Shown here one piece after another: positions 1-10,200 of a DNA stretch of 27,077 nt. How positions within the stretch are numbered: position 1 is the stretch's first letter; each line of letters opens with the position of its first letter. This DNA is from Saccharicrinis sp. UBA6048 (lineage in GTDB: Bacteria; Bacteroidota; Bacteroidia; Bacteroidales; Marinilabiliaceae): positions 1 through 27,077 of the forward strand of contig DIYS01000255.1 of NCBI GenBank assembly GCA_002429115.1, in the 5' to 3' direction. The notes below the pieces were generated by a model, which was given only the letters and a program-made list of their open reading frames with translations, made no database searches and was not told the origin of the DNA. A program made the position numbers and the translations under genes.

Positions 1-386
1 GCAGTGAATTTTTCGGGTTAATAAAGGTAGTATTCATTTCCCGATCGTCTAAAATTGATTCCCCAATAATGCGCTATTGAGTATTTATATACTCATAAAT
101 GCATAAATTAATACAATTACTGCTTGCTATTTGTTTCCCCAATAACCTGCGAGTTAATTATTTCATACGTACTTATTTGATAAAGGTTTAATGGCTACTT
201 CTTCTATAAAACCAAGCGATAACGACATTAGAATATGAGCATCAATACATTATTGAAGTTTCTGATCAAAAAGATTTTATGACGAATAAACCTATATTGA
301 AGATAAACAAGTATATACTTGTGACTAAATTTCCATTCTTTCGGCCAAATGTGCCTATTAACCCGGGTTCGATATAAAGGATTTTC
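1..386. other. AT-rich stretch without a recognised gene
   Basis: No convincing coding region is visible in this left edge. It holds two clean palindromes: GAGTAT-TTAT-ATACTC at 79-94, and the uninterrupted 16-mer ACAAGTATATACTTGT at 307-322. The string TTCCCCAATAA occurs twice, at about 59-69 and 135-145. This could be the regulatory region of a gene beyond the left edge, but the window does not show it. Confidence 0.5.
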
Positions 387-430
387 ATCCCCAAAAAAGC
401 CCTGACATTCGAAGTGAATACCAGAGCTTT
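387..430 (-). terminator. Intrinsic terminator of the first T9SS surface-protein gene
   Basis: Arms 396-410 and 416-430 pair around a 5-nt loop (411-415). Read on the minus strand, the three imperfect positions become G-U wobbles, so the stem is continuous only in that transcript. It is followed on the minus strand by a T-run (complement of 393-398). It lies just past the TAG stop at 459-461. The same hairpin design and neighbouring sequence recur after the second paralogue at 7151-7194. Confidence 0.8.
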
Positions 431-458
431 GAAGCTTTATTTCGAGTCGATGACTAAT

Positions 459-3400
459 CTACTTTACTACTATTTTTTGCTCGAAGACCTTACTATCGTC
501 TGAAACTTTTACAATGTAAACTCCTCCTTTACTATTTAATTTTGTAGTATACTCATCTCCATAAAGGGATTCAGATAACATAATCTGCCCAGACATATTA
601 TAAACCTGTATGTTTTTACTTGAAGATTTCCAGTCACATATAACCTTAAGTGTGTTTTGATTCTGAATAAATACCTTGACCAACTGATCCTCACTATCAT
701 CACTCAACTCTTCATCTAGCCCTGTAGCAACATCTGTCTTCGAAAAATGCAATTCAAATCGGTTATCAAAGGTACCAACGTCAGATGAAAATTGATACCT
801 GGTAGAATTATCAATTACAGTTTTGACATCTAATAACTTGTCTTCCAACTCAATTTGATACTCTTCAGTTAGGCGATCCAATCCTTCAATATAGAATTCA
901 TGATCTCCCTCCTGAGCTTTCATCCCTAAAACAATAGAGTGTCCATCTATTTCTTCTGGCAATACATTTATCACTGAATTGACTTCATCCACAATCGAGT
1001 AGATGTAAGAGATTTTATTATCGGATTGTATTCGCTGTTCCGAATCATATCTATTATACTCATACGAACCATCCATCCGCAAGGCTATCACTGCCTCATC
1101 AGTCAATTGACCGTTATGCAGCTTTAGACGAATTAAATTTGATGATGGGTCAGAAGTTACTGACTTCAATGACACTTTTGCCGGATCATGAAATCTATTT
1201 GAGGCACGCATATAAACATCACCTGCTGTGGCCGTTTTCACATAAAAGGCCTGCAAAGGAGCAATGATGCCATCAAATGTTTCTGGCGAGCCAATACCTG
1301 TCAGTGTATTGAAGGTATCAAATGTTTTATCGTCGTTGCTTGTTGACATTGTTACATACACAGAACCTTCGGTATGCTCAAAGTCAGCCCCGGCACCTGT
1401 TTGTTTTGGCAACTGATAATACGAAGGATATGGATTAGCGATGACCTGCCATTCACTTAGTAATGTCTTATTATATACAGCATTATTATTTACACTACCA
1501 GTATGAGTTACATTAGCTCCTGAATTTTTCACCTTAAAAATATACCCTCTAAGCGGTCCTTCAGTAGTAAAATCATAGGCCGTTTTTGAGATCTTAACCA
1601 TATTGTCTGATTCCTGATAATCAAATATTGCATAGTCGTTACCTGGAAGAAGGGCATCATAACTTGACATTAAGGGGTTTGAAATAGCGTGCCCTATAAA
1701 CCACCATCTTTGATTATCGTAGGTCCATTCAACCGTGACATTGCCGTTGACATTTCCATTACTGATATAGGATGCCGGACTCACATTAGTATTCTGAATA
1801 ATAAATCCATCGGCTGTATTTACATCACCATTGGTTGTCAACTGGCCTCCTGCTGCCAGCGTAAGTGTACCACCACTTGTTATATCGAAAGCATAAATTT
1901 CAACAGCGGTTGAATTATCAATTACAGCCGCTCCTGCCGCGGGTATTGTAATTGTCGATCCGGCATCCGGCAATACATCGTTATACCAGTTACCGGCATC
2001 AAACCAGTCGTTACTAACACCTCCCTGCCATGTATAAAGATTGACAAATGACCAGCGTAACAATCCTGATGATGGTGATGGTGTTGCTTCATCATCTTCC
2101 TCAAACAGGTAATTGCCCAATACTCCTGAAGCATCTTCAAAATCAAATATTGTAGTTCCAGATGTGCGCGTAACATTGTAAGTGGGACCGGCGTTAAATA
2201 CCAGGTTTCTCACTGTCTCAGTCGCACCCATTTCATTTAAAAGTGTCAGGTAAGTACCACCAGCTGCTCCGTTTGAAAAGATTCCATCGGATAAGTTATT
2301 GGTCGCATCAATAGTTGCGCCCGCATGCATGTATAAACCATCAGCATCAAGGTAGTCCACCTGATAGTACTGTGCTTTAATGGATCCTCCTGATAAAACA
2401 TCGAATGAATACCTACCAGTCGAAGAACTTTTTAAAGTAGCCCTGTTAGAGGTATCTGTTCCCAACAGCTCAATTTCTCCGCCTGAATTAACAGTTAAGC
2501 TCGCATTATTTGCCATATCTAAAGTGGCCCCATCATTAACCTGCAGTGTTCCAGTAATATTTATTTCATCTGTACCACTACCATCTCCAATCATAAAAGT
2601 GTTTGTCCCTGCATTTACCGTACCGGCCAGTATATTGGTTACTTCATTGGTCGTTAAGTCTGAAGTCAAAGTATAGGTGACTCCAGACGCATTAATATCA
2701 AGGTTGTAAAATGCTGAGCTACCTGCATGAATCTGTCTCGGACCGCTGCTAGCTGAGAAAATTACCGTTCGTTGTTGTGCATTGAGGGTACCATTATTAA
2801 ACCAATCTCCATTGACTGTCAGTGTGTAATCTGACGAAGACAAATCAAATGTTGATCCGGCATTTATTATGACATCATCATCTATGGTAGTTGTGCTGCC
2901 TAACTGATATTCTGCCATTCCGCCAATTGTAAGGCTATGGAAATTTGTTCCTTGATTGTTAATAATCTTAGCCTCTCCAACACCATCAAAAGTGACATTA
3001 CCATTCAGGGATGCAACCCCTGTAGCACCGCGCGTCCAATTGCCTTCTACTGTAATATTATCGTTTGTTGAAATAGTTTGCAATGTACCATCAATTTGCA
3101 CATCTCCATTAACATCTAAATCGATACCCAGTGCATCAGCTGTATTAATGGTAATTGTTGCCCCGTCATTAACAGTAAGGTCTCCTGTTTGCTGACCTGA
3201 TACAGTCAGAATTGGCTGATCCGTAACATTGGCAATAATGACACTATTAACAGCCGTTGGAACAATTGGTCCACCTGAACTGGCTGTCCAGTTATTAGCG
3301 TTATTCCAGTCGGTACTCACCGATCCATTCCAGGTTAACTGAACAGGATCAACCCAGTCAACCAGATTACCCGGATCATTATCGAACGCTTCACCAGCGA

Positions 3401-6400
3401 ATGCACCTGTTACATTAACAAATTCGATGCTTGATGTGCCTGCTGTTCGCGAAACATTATAAGTAGGCCCTGCTTCAAATGCTGCACTTTGAATGGAGGA
3501 TAATCCTCCAACCGGTTCCAGATTGGTAAGCTGCAAGTATTCCTGACCAGTACCATTTGAGAATGTTGAATTGCCAAAATTATTGGTTGCATCTACGGTA
3601 CCATCTGATATAGTAATACCTCCTGTAGCATAAAAAACAGCGTAAAGCGCATGAAACTCAGCAGAAGCATCACTCTGAATTATCTGGTATCCACCAGATC
3701 CCGATGTTGTAATGGTAGCCTGATTGCCTGCTGTGCCGACCACTTTCAGAATTCCATTATTTGTTAAGACTGCTGCATCCGCAAGTTGTAAGGTCGCATT
3801 GTCATTAATGTCTAAAGTTGCACTATTAGCAATGGTTATATTCCCCACAGGAGTTAGCGTTTGCGAATTTAGATTAAGTGTAGCTCCTAAAACCTCAATA
3901 TTCCCTGTCACATTTATTTCTCCAGTCAAGCTTTTAATACCATTAGCGTCAACAATTAGATTACCCGTATAATTGATGTTTGATGCTATGTTCTGATCGG
4001 CTGTACCATCATAAGTTACATTTCCGGTTCCAATAGTAAAACTTCCACTTGAAGTATGGTTTATCGTTCCTCCTACATTCAAATTATTATTGAGAAAGTT
4101 AGTATTAACAGATCCACTGGTTGTTAAATCGTTTAAAACTACAATATGATCCCGAAAATACTTATTCCCATCGGTCGCCAAATTTAAGTTGTAATAGCTT
4201 CCTCCAATGGCATATTGTGCATTACCATCGCGGTCAAGGCTAACAGTATTTGGAAAGCTTGAAGCATCTAAAACACCGGTTAGCATCATATCCGTTTGAC
4301 TGTTATAGAGTAGCAAGGCCTTATTAACAAACGTTGAAGTTCCATCGCTTCCATTTAACACACCCCACACATCCAATCCACCTGTATTCTCATTAGTTAG
4401 AGTAATCCCGTTGTCAATGATTAAGTTATTGATAAATTCAATTGGAGAAGCACCACTGAAGGTAGCATCATTACTTACTGTAAATTCAGAAGTTATCTGG
4501 AATGAGCCATTATTAGCTATACCCCCTGAAAATGTATGTATGTTTTTATTTGAATAAAAAGACCCACCTGAATTTACTGTTAATAAACCCGTAAATGTAT
4601 TACTTCCATCGATGTCGGTGTCCGTTATTGTTCCATCAACACTTGTTGCTCCGGTCACTGTCGTCACACTATTTTGCAGATCAAACGTTGCACCTGAGTT
4701 AACCAGTAAGTTTGTTGTAACATTTAATGATCCATTAGGGTTGCTATCCGCTATACTGCCATCCACCACCAAATTACCATTGACAGTAATGACTCCTTGT
4801 TCAAGGTCAATCGTTCCTCCTGTTAACACATTGAGATTGCCATTAACAACTAACGATTGCAGAACATCTGTATCCCTTATAGTACCATAAACATTAACAT
4901 CGTTATCAACCGTTAAGGCCATACGCCTCAAATTTAAGAAAGCACCTGGCTCGATGCTTACACTATTTACATGAGCTGTAGAGTTTTCGTCCTTAGTTGA
5001 TATGTTGTGAAAAATGGTTATATCCTCACTCCCATCAGTTGCAGGCAGTGAATTACCATTCCATGTTAAAGCATCGTCCCAATTACCATCTCTTACAGTG
5101 AACTTTCCGGATGGCAAACCATCAAAACAACCCGTTGCTTCACCCAAAGTCCAATAACCTTTCAAATTTACAGCATTTGATAATATTAGTTGATTTGAGC
5201 CATGATTATAAGAAACTCCTGTTTCATTTAATTGCCAATCGGTTCCATCAAAGCGACCAACCGTGTTAAGATTTGACTCGGTGATTGGAGGGGCAACATC
5301 ACTATCGGTATAAGTAAAAGTGGCCGATACACTGGTAACTGATATGTTCGTTAAAGTAATGTTCCAATTGCGCGTCAGTGCATTATCACTTCCGGATACA
5401 AATGAAGAACGAGCGTCATACAATCTCACAAAAAGATTACCAGTCACGTCGTCAATAGAAGTTATTTCAAAAGGCGTATATTCACCTCCGGCACCAACCG
5501 GGTATTCTATTTGAATATCACCTGCATCATTTGAATCACGCCAAAGAAACCCGCCATCGGTAAAGTCAATCATTACAGATGAGCTATAGCCCACTGTAGT
5601 CGATAAATTCACGCTATCAAACAATCGTAAATAATAGTTATTCAGATTGAGTTTTGCATCCAATACTAAACTGCTACCCCTGATTTCGGTATTACGTCTC
5701 AGTGTTTTTACGCCATTTCCACTCAGGCGAAGGTTATTGTAAACATAATTCCACACTTCAATATCAATGGAACTGCTCAGATGTACCGTTGATGAACCAC
5801 TTACAAATGAACCATTTTGAAAAACACCACCAATATTTAATTGAGCCGCTCCGGTGACGGTTACACGGTTTTGCTCAGCGTCATACATCATCAGGTTACC
5901 GGTACAATTAATTGTTCCATCATTAATTGTTATTTCATTGTCATGATTATCTGTATTTGTAATTTTTAATTCAATCGAATTACAATTAAGTGTACCGTCA
6001 TTAATATTTAACCACTGATCACCAGTATCACTATCCGGATCACCCAAGGTAACAGCTCCTGTAACTGTTAAAGTACTGTTGCCAAAAGAAACCCTCGTAT
6101 TCTGATCTGTTCCATCGGCAAAAGTAAAGCTGCTAATACTATTAACAGGCGAAACATCCAAAGTAACCCAGGCTCCATCTTCGATTAAAACGTCACCTGT
6201 TCCAACCGATTGTCCAGGATATTCGGTTGCTGCGCCCCAACCACTATTATAAACTTCCCAGTTGGCCACCTCAGTCCAGTTAAAAGTCCCTGAATTAGAT
6301 GTTCTGTAATCACCATTGGATTGTGCGAATACTGTGGATAAACACAAGACTAGAAATACACAAAGAAGTGTATAAGATTTTAGGGCGATAGATTTGGTTG

Positions 6401-6413
6401 ATGTATGTACCAT
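459..6413 (-). CDS. Giant secreted beta-helix-type surface protein with T9SS type A sorting domain
   Basis: Probable cell-surface or secreted protein exported by Sec and then the type IX secretion system. The reading frame extends to a TTG at 6425, but ATG at 6413 (residue 5 of the longer frame) starts directly at a good signal peptide ending in ...STVFAQ, so I prefer it. The long middle (about residues 50-1500 of the longer frame) is Asn/Thr/Gly-rich with many short repeats of the type 'G(T/N)L.V.G', which suggests a parallel beta-helix. Several 'W...NW....P' segments occur, for example near residues 50, 450, 1110 and 1490. From about 1540 to 1910 comes a module shared with the next two surface proteins (WWFIGH, YDALLP, WQVIANPYPSYYQ). 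The last 75 residues form the sorting domain (IQVYNMSGQ ... GVYIVKV ... QKIVVK). No enzymatic motif is seen; adhesin or matrix protein is inference. Confidence 0.9.
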   Translation of the reverse strand: MVHTSTKSIALKSYTLLCVFLVLCLSTVFAQSNGDYRTSNSGTFNWTEVANWEVYNSGWGAATEYPGQSVGTGDVLIEDGAWVTLDVSPVNSISSFTFADGTDQNTRVSFGNSTLTVTGAVTLGDPDSDTGDQWLNINDGTLNCNSIELKITNTDNHDNEITINDGTINCTGNLMMYDAEQNRVTVTGAAQLNIGGVFQNGSFVSGSSTVHLSSSIDIEVWNYVYNNLRLSGNGVKTLRRNTEIRGSSLVLDAKLNLNNYYLRLFDSVNLSTTVGYSSSVMIDFTDGGFLWRDSNDAGDIQIEYPVGAGGEYTPFEITSIDDVTGNLFVRLYDARSSFVSGSDNALTRNWNITLTNISVTSVSATFTYTDSDVAPPITESNLNTVGRFDGTDWQLNETGVSYNHGSNQLILSNAVNLKGYWTLGEATGCFDGLPSGKFTVRDGNWDDALTWNGNSLPATDGSEDITIFHNISTKDENSTAHVNSVSIEPGAFLNLRRMALTVDNDVNVYGTIRDTDVLQSLVVNGNLNVLTGGTIDLEQGVITVNGNLVVDGSIADSNPNGSLNVTTNLLVNSGATFDLQNSVTTVTGATSVDGTITDTDIDGSNTFTGLLTVNSGGSFYSNKNIHTFSGGIANNGSFQITSEFTVSNDATFSGASPIEFINNLIIDNGITLTNENTGGLDVWGVLNGSDGTSTFVNKALLLYNSQTDMMLTGVLDASSFPNTVSLDRDGNAQYAIGGSYYNLNLATDGNKYFRDHIVVLNDLTTSGSVNTNFLNNNLNVGGTINHTSSGSFTIGTGNVTYDGTADQNIASNINYTGNLIVDANGIKSLTGEINVTGNIEVLGATLNLNSQTLTPVGNITIANSATLDINDNATLQLADAAVLTNNGILKVVGTAGNQATITTSGSGGYQIIQSDASAEFHALYAVFYATGGITISDGTVDATNNFGNSTFSNGTGQEYLQLTNLEPVGGLSSIQSAAFEAGPTYNVSRTAGTSSIEFVNVTGAFAGEAFDNDPGNLVDWVDPVQLTWNGSVSTDWNNANNWTASSGGPIVPTAVNSVIIANVTDQPILTVSGQQTGDLTVNDGATITINTADALGIDLDVNGDVQIDGTLQTISTNDNITVEGNWTRGATGVASLNGNVTFDGVGEAKIINNQGTNFHSLTIGGMAEYQLGSTTTIDDDVIINAGSTFDLSSSDYTLTVNGDWFNNGTLNAQQRTVIFSASSGPRQIHAGSSAFYNLDINASGVTYTLTSDLTTNEVTNILAGTVNAGTNTFMIGDGSGTDEINITGTLQVNDGATLDMANNASLTVNSGGEIELLGTDTSNRATLKSSSTGRYSFDVLSGGSIKAQYYQVDYLDADGLYMHAGATIDATNNLSDGIFSNGAAGGTYLTLLNEMGATETVRNLVFNAGPTYNVTRTSGTTIFDFEDASGVLGNYLFEEDDEATPSPSSGLLRWSFVNLYTWQGGVSNDWFDAGNWYNDVLPDAGSTITIPAAGAAVIDNSTAVEIYAFDITSGGTLTLAAGGQLTTNGDVNTADGFIIQNTNVSPASYISNGNVNGNVTVEWTYDNQRWWFIGHAISNPLMSSYDALLPGNDYAIFDYQESDNMVKISKTAYDFTTEGPLRGYIFKVKNSGANVTHTGSVNNNAVYNKTLLSEWQVIANPYPSYYQLPKQTGAGADFEHTEGSVYVTMSTSNDDKTFDTFNTLTGIGSPETFDGIIAPLQAFYVKTATAGDVYMRASNRFHDPAKVSLKSVTSDPSSNLIRLKLHNGQLTDEAVIALRMDGSYEYNRYDSEQRIQSDNKISYIYSIVDEVNSVINVLPEEIDGHSIVLGMKAQEGDHEFYIEGLDRLTEEYQIELEDKLLDVKTVIDNSTRYQFSSDVGTFDNRFELHFSKTDVATGLDEELSDDSEDQLVKVFIQNQNTLKVICDWKSSSKNIQVYNMSGQIMLSESLYGDEYTTKLNSKGGVYIVKVSDDSKVFEQKIVVK

Positions 6414-6797
6414 ATGCGAATCCAATAAAGTACCACATAGCTTAGGTAACTATGTGCTACAAAGGTTTAGTTTATACTGCTTAGTCAATCTTTCATCAAT
6501 TGACTTTCAAAGCATTAATCTCAAACTATTTTTGCAAAAGTTCCAGTGCCTTTACTTGCTATTTGACGAATCACCATATTTTGTTGGTGAGTCTCACTTA
6601 TTTAGCCATATTCTGATAATTTTTAACATTATGACGAATCTATAAATATTGACGGCGAGTATCTAATTATAGGTGATAAAAACTAAAATACTATGTATTA
6701 AAGCATCTTTATTTGTAGCCATTCAGCTGAAACACCAATACTTTTACGCTTTTATTTTCGTTATTTTGTTTGAGGGAATTTATCAAACTATACTGCG
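6414..6797. other. Divergent intergenic region between a surface-protein gene and a response regulator
   Basis: This AT-rich spacer must hold the promoters of both flanking genes. On the minus strand a weak Bacteroidota-type pair is possible (TTG near 6484 and CTTTG near 6462), but the -7 box lacks its leading TA, so I do not call it. No clear TAnnTTTG box is seen for the plus-strand regulator. The notable element is the inverted repeat at 6430-6460, listed separately. No additional gene is supported. Confidence 0.4.
6430..6460 (-). promoter_or_regulatory. Inverted repeat in the leader of the first surface-protein gene
   Basis: Arms GTACCACATAG (6430-6440) and CTATGTGCTAC (6450-6460) are reverse complements with one mismatch, separated by 9 nt. 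The element lies 16-47 nt upstream of the preferred ATG at 6413. It could be an operator or a 5' UTR hairpin controlling translation; the sequence alone does not decide. Confidence 0.45.
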
Positions 6798-7154
6798 ATG
6801 AAAAAAATACTAATTGTTGATGATGCTGCAGATAGCCGAATTATTATTAAGAGCATGCTTAAAAGCTACAACGTAGAGATTTGCGAAGCAATTGATGGTG
6901 TTGAAGGATGGAAAAAGATAATCTCTGAGCAGCCAGACCTTGTATTATTGGATTTACATATGCCTAACAAAGATGGATTTTCAATCCTTGAAGATCTGGA
7001 AGAAGAATGGCTGGGTATTCCGGTGGTGGTTGTTTCGGGCGATACAGACGAAGATACAATAGATACCTGTAATTACTATGGCGCCAAAGCCTTTCTTAAA
7101 AAACCAATTGTACTGGAAGAATTCAAAGAAGCAATAAAAGTGCTTCCTCTTTAA
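6798..7154 (+). CDS. Single-domain response regulator (CheY-like receiver)
   Basis: A stand-alone phosphoacceptor receiver domain of 118 residues with no output domain. The hallmarks are present: acidic pair D8/D9, phosphorylatable D52 in LVLLDLHMP, S80 in VVVVSGD and K102 in the FLKKP motif. It is the only protein gene on the plus strand. It sits between two paralogous T9SS surface proteins and converges with the second one, whose terminator overlaps its last few bases. No histidine kinase is nearby, so its partner is unknown. Roles such as motility control, phosphorelay intermediate or T9SS-related regulation are possible, but no sequence evidence selects one. Confidence 0.93.
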   Translation: MKKILIVDDAADSRIIIKSMLKSYNVEICEAIDGVEGWKKIISEQPDLVLLDLHMPNKDGFSILEDLEEEWLGIPVVVVSGDTDEDTIDTCNYYGAKAFLKKPIVLEEFKEAIKVLPL

Positions 7155-7194
7155 AAACAAAGCTCCGACATTCAATATGAATATCAGAGCTTTG
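7151..7194 (-). terminator. Intrinsic terminator of the second surface-protein gene
   Basis: CAAAGCTC (7158-7165) pairs perfectly with GAGCTTTG (7187-7194). The stem continues inward to a 5-nt loop at 7174-7178, and two C-A mismatches on the plus strand become G-U pairs in the minus-strand RNA. On the minus strand it runs into TTTTT (complement of 7153-7157). No T-run follows it on the plus strand, so it serves the minus-strand gene and not the convergent regulator. Confidence 0.85.
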
Positions 7195-7221
7195 CAACTA
7201 TATTCTGAGTCGATTACTAAT

Positions 7222-10200
7222 CTACTTTATTACTACTTTTTGTTCAAAGGTGTTAGTATCGTCTGAAATTTTAACAATATAAACGCCTGCCTTGCTATTT
7301 AATTTAGCGGCATACTCGTTTCCACTGAAGGATTCTGATAACACTACCTGTCCTGACATACTATATACCTGTATGTTTTTGCCTAATGATTTCCACTCAC
7401 ATTTAACCTTAAGGGTATTTTGATCCTGAACATATATCTTGACCAGCTGATCTTCGCCGTCATTATCAACCAAGTCATCTTCCAGTCCCGTTGATACTTT
7501 TAGTTTATTAAAATGCAACACAAAGCGTTCAGTATTTTCACCTTCTTTTGTTTCAAATTTGTATACATCTCCTTCCTTCAGAACAACCTTTTGCTTTTCA
7601 ACTTTATCTTCAAGTGTTACTTCAAAATTGCCCAGAACTTTCAAATCTTCAATTTTCAACTCGTGCTCACCCTCAATCGTGCGGACACCCATTACTTGCT
7701 GATAGCCTTCCAGCACATTAGGTAATACATTAATTACGAGCTTTTCAGAATCAACATTTGAATATATGTATGAGATGGCATTACCAGACTGCATACGCTG
7801 TTCAGAATCCATACGAGTCACACCATAATTTCCATCATTTCGAAGGGCAATAACAGCTTCATCAGTAAGCTTCTCTTCATTCGTCAACTTCACCCGAATT
7901 AACTTATTGCTATTACCCGATTTTAAGGAAGTTTTACCAGCATCTTGCACTCTATGGCTTGCACGCATTGTTACAACATCAACACCTGGCGTAGCCGTTG
8001 GAGCTGTTTTTACATAGAATGCCTGCGATGGGGCAATTATTCCATCCGTAAATGTTTCAGGTGAAGAAATACCTGTTAATGTGTTAAATGTTTCATAAGA
8101 CTTATCAGCATTACTTGAAGAAACAGTGACATAAACCGTTCCGGTCGTATTAGCAAAGTCTGCTCCTGCTCCAGTTTCTTTAGGTAACTTGTAATATGAC
8201 TGGTATGGATTGGCAACAACCTGCCATTGCGATTGTAACTTTGTAGTATAAGAAGCAGCATTGTTTAATGCTCCTTTATGTGTAACAACAGCACCTGTAT
8301 TTTTAACTTTAACTAAATATCCACGAATTTCATCATTAGCAGAAAAATCAAACGATGTTTTAGAAATACGTTTCATAACAGCCGGATCCTGATAGTCGTA
8401 AATGGCATAATCATTATTTCCTCCATTGGCCGGCAACAAGGCATCATAACTTGTCATCACCGGATTAGAGATACCATGTCCAATTAACCACCAGCGATTA
8501 TTATCGTAGGTCCATTGGATGGTTGCATCGCCTGATACGCTTCCATTGGTAATAACTGATGCAGGCTGTGCATTTGTATTTTGTATGATTAATTCTCCGT
8601 TGTTCGTAATATCTCCATCAATCGTTGCCGAGGCTCCAGGATTTATCGTTAAGGAAGCATTTTTATCAATTTCCAAATCCTGCATTTTGGCTGCGCCATC
8701 AATAATTGGATATACATCGTTGTACAAAGGATGCTCAGGGATATGTACATCGGTACTAATAGACGGAACCGAACCGGTTGACCAGTTACTGGATACGTTC
8801 CAATTTGCATTCTGACCCAACCAGCCTTCGTTGGCTATAATAACCGTATACTCCTCTATTTCGCCATTGGAATCATTACAAGGGTTTGTCCTGCTACTTC
8901 GTTGAGAAAAACGCACCCTCATCCGTGTTGTTCCTGAAGTGGCATCTGATGGCACCGGTATTTTTCCACTAATGGCACGTGCCCCTATTGAATTAGTACT
9001 ACCTATACTGACACCGGTCTCATTATAGTTCCCATCACCATCCCAGTCAACCCAAACAACAACATAGCCGGTTCCGGTATTATTCTGAACCCCGACAGTA
9101 ATATCGTATGTTTTACCTTTCGCAAATGAAGCTTCCTGATCCAGATACCCGGCATAGCCTCCATCGTCAGCGGTCTTGTTATTTATTTTGTCAACAATAA
9201 CATTAGTGATGTACCTGTTAGTAGAGTTCATGGTTGGCATACAGTAGTCTGATATTTTTACTGTATTTGACTCCTCCGACGTTAAGCTTCCTGAAGCAGC
9301 GGTTAAAGTAACAGTCCCTGTAGCAGTAAACGTTAAACCTGTAAATGCAGCAACACCATTGACAGGCGCAATTGATGCATTGGTCATACCAATTGCCCCA
9401 CTATTTGTTAGTGCTACATTACTTGCATAATCCCTGTCGATATTGCCATTGGCATCAACCGCAGACACTTCTGCTGCCTGCCCCAGCACAGCATTCACAC
9501 TGGCATTTGGCGATGGTTGTTGTGTAAACTTTATTGCTGTTGTTATCACCTGTATTGGAATAGCTCCGGATTCAATAAACTCATCCACTTTAAAATCGTC
9601 GCCCAAGCCTGTTACAATTTCATTATTATCAATTTTAAAATCAAATACATCCCCATCTTTAACTCCTGCTGCATTTAAATCCGTCTTCAACCATATTTTT
9701 AATTGATAGGTTTCCGACTGGGTATTATTGATAATAATATTTGAGGCTAATGTATTAAACGTTATACCCGAATTTGACACTGTACCTGCCAAACCATTAG
9801 CATCCACATCAGGCCCAAACAACAAGGCACCGGCAATGGCATCGTTCCAGTTGGCAACCGTATTGGCCGCTCCTTTACTTATGACAAATTGTTTAATCAA
9901 GGTTCTGATTTCTGGAGGTGTTAACAAGTGATTCTGCGAATTATCGTCAACAAATGTAAAGTCAAACACTTGCAGAGCCTCGGCCTGGGTGTCAATCAAT
10001 GAACTAATGTCGGCAGGCTCAGCATCTACTCCCTTCGCCACCGTGGATGTGGCAGTATAAATACCCCCTATCTCAATATTGTCAATACAGAAACCGGGAT
10101 TTGAACCCTCTAAATCATCATTTTTCCAATAAAACTCTAGAATTTGATTACCTTTTTTTCCGCAATAGTCTTTCAAATCAATTGTTTCTGTTACCCAGCC

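Noticed and set aside
6394..6645. Plus-strand reading frame of 83 codons in the leader region of the first surface gene
   Set aside because: It overlaps the signal-peptide coding end of that gene and the inverted repeat, has no recognisable domain and no promoter.
7158..7194. Bidirectional terminator also serving the CheY-like gene
   Set aside because: There is no T-run after the stem on the plus strand and two pairs are C-A mismatches in that transcript; only the minus-strand RNA forms the full stem.
9443..9931. Plus-strand frames opposite the split surface-protein gene
   Set aside because: They are antisense shadows of a continuous, domain-bearing minus-strand frame and show no motif, start signal or promoter.
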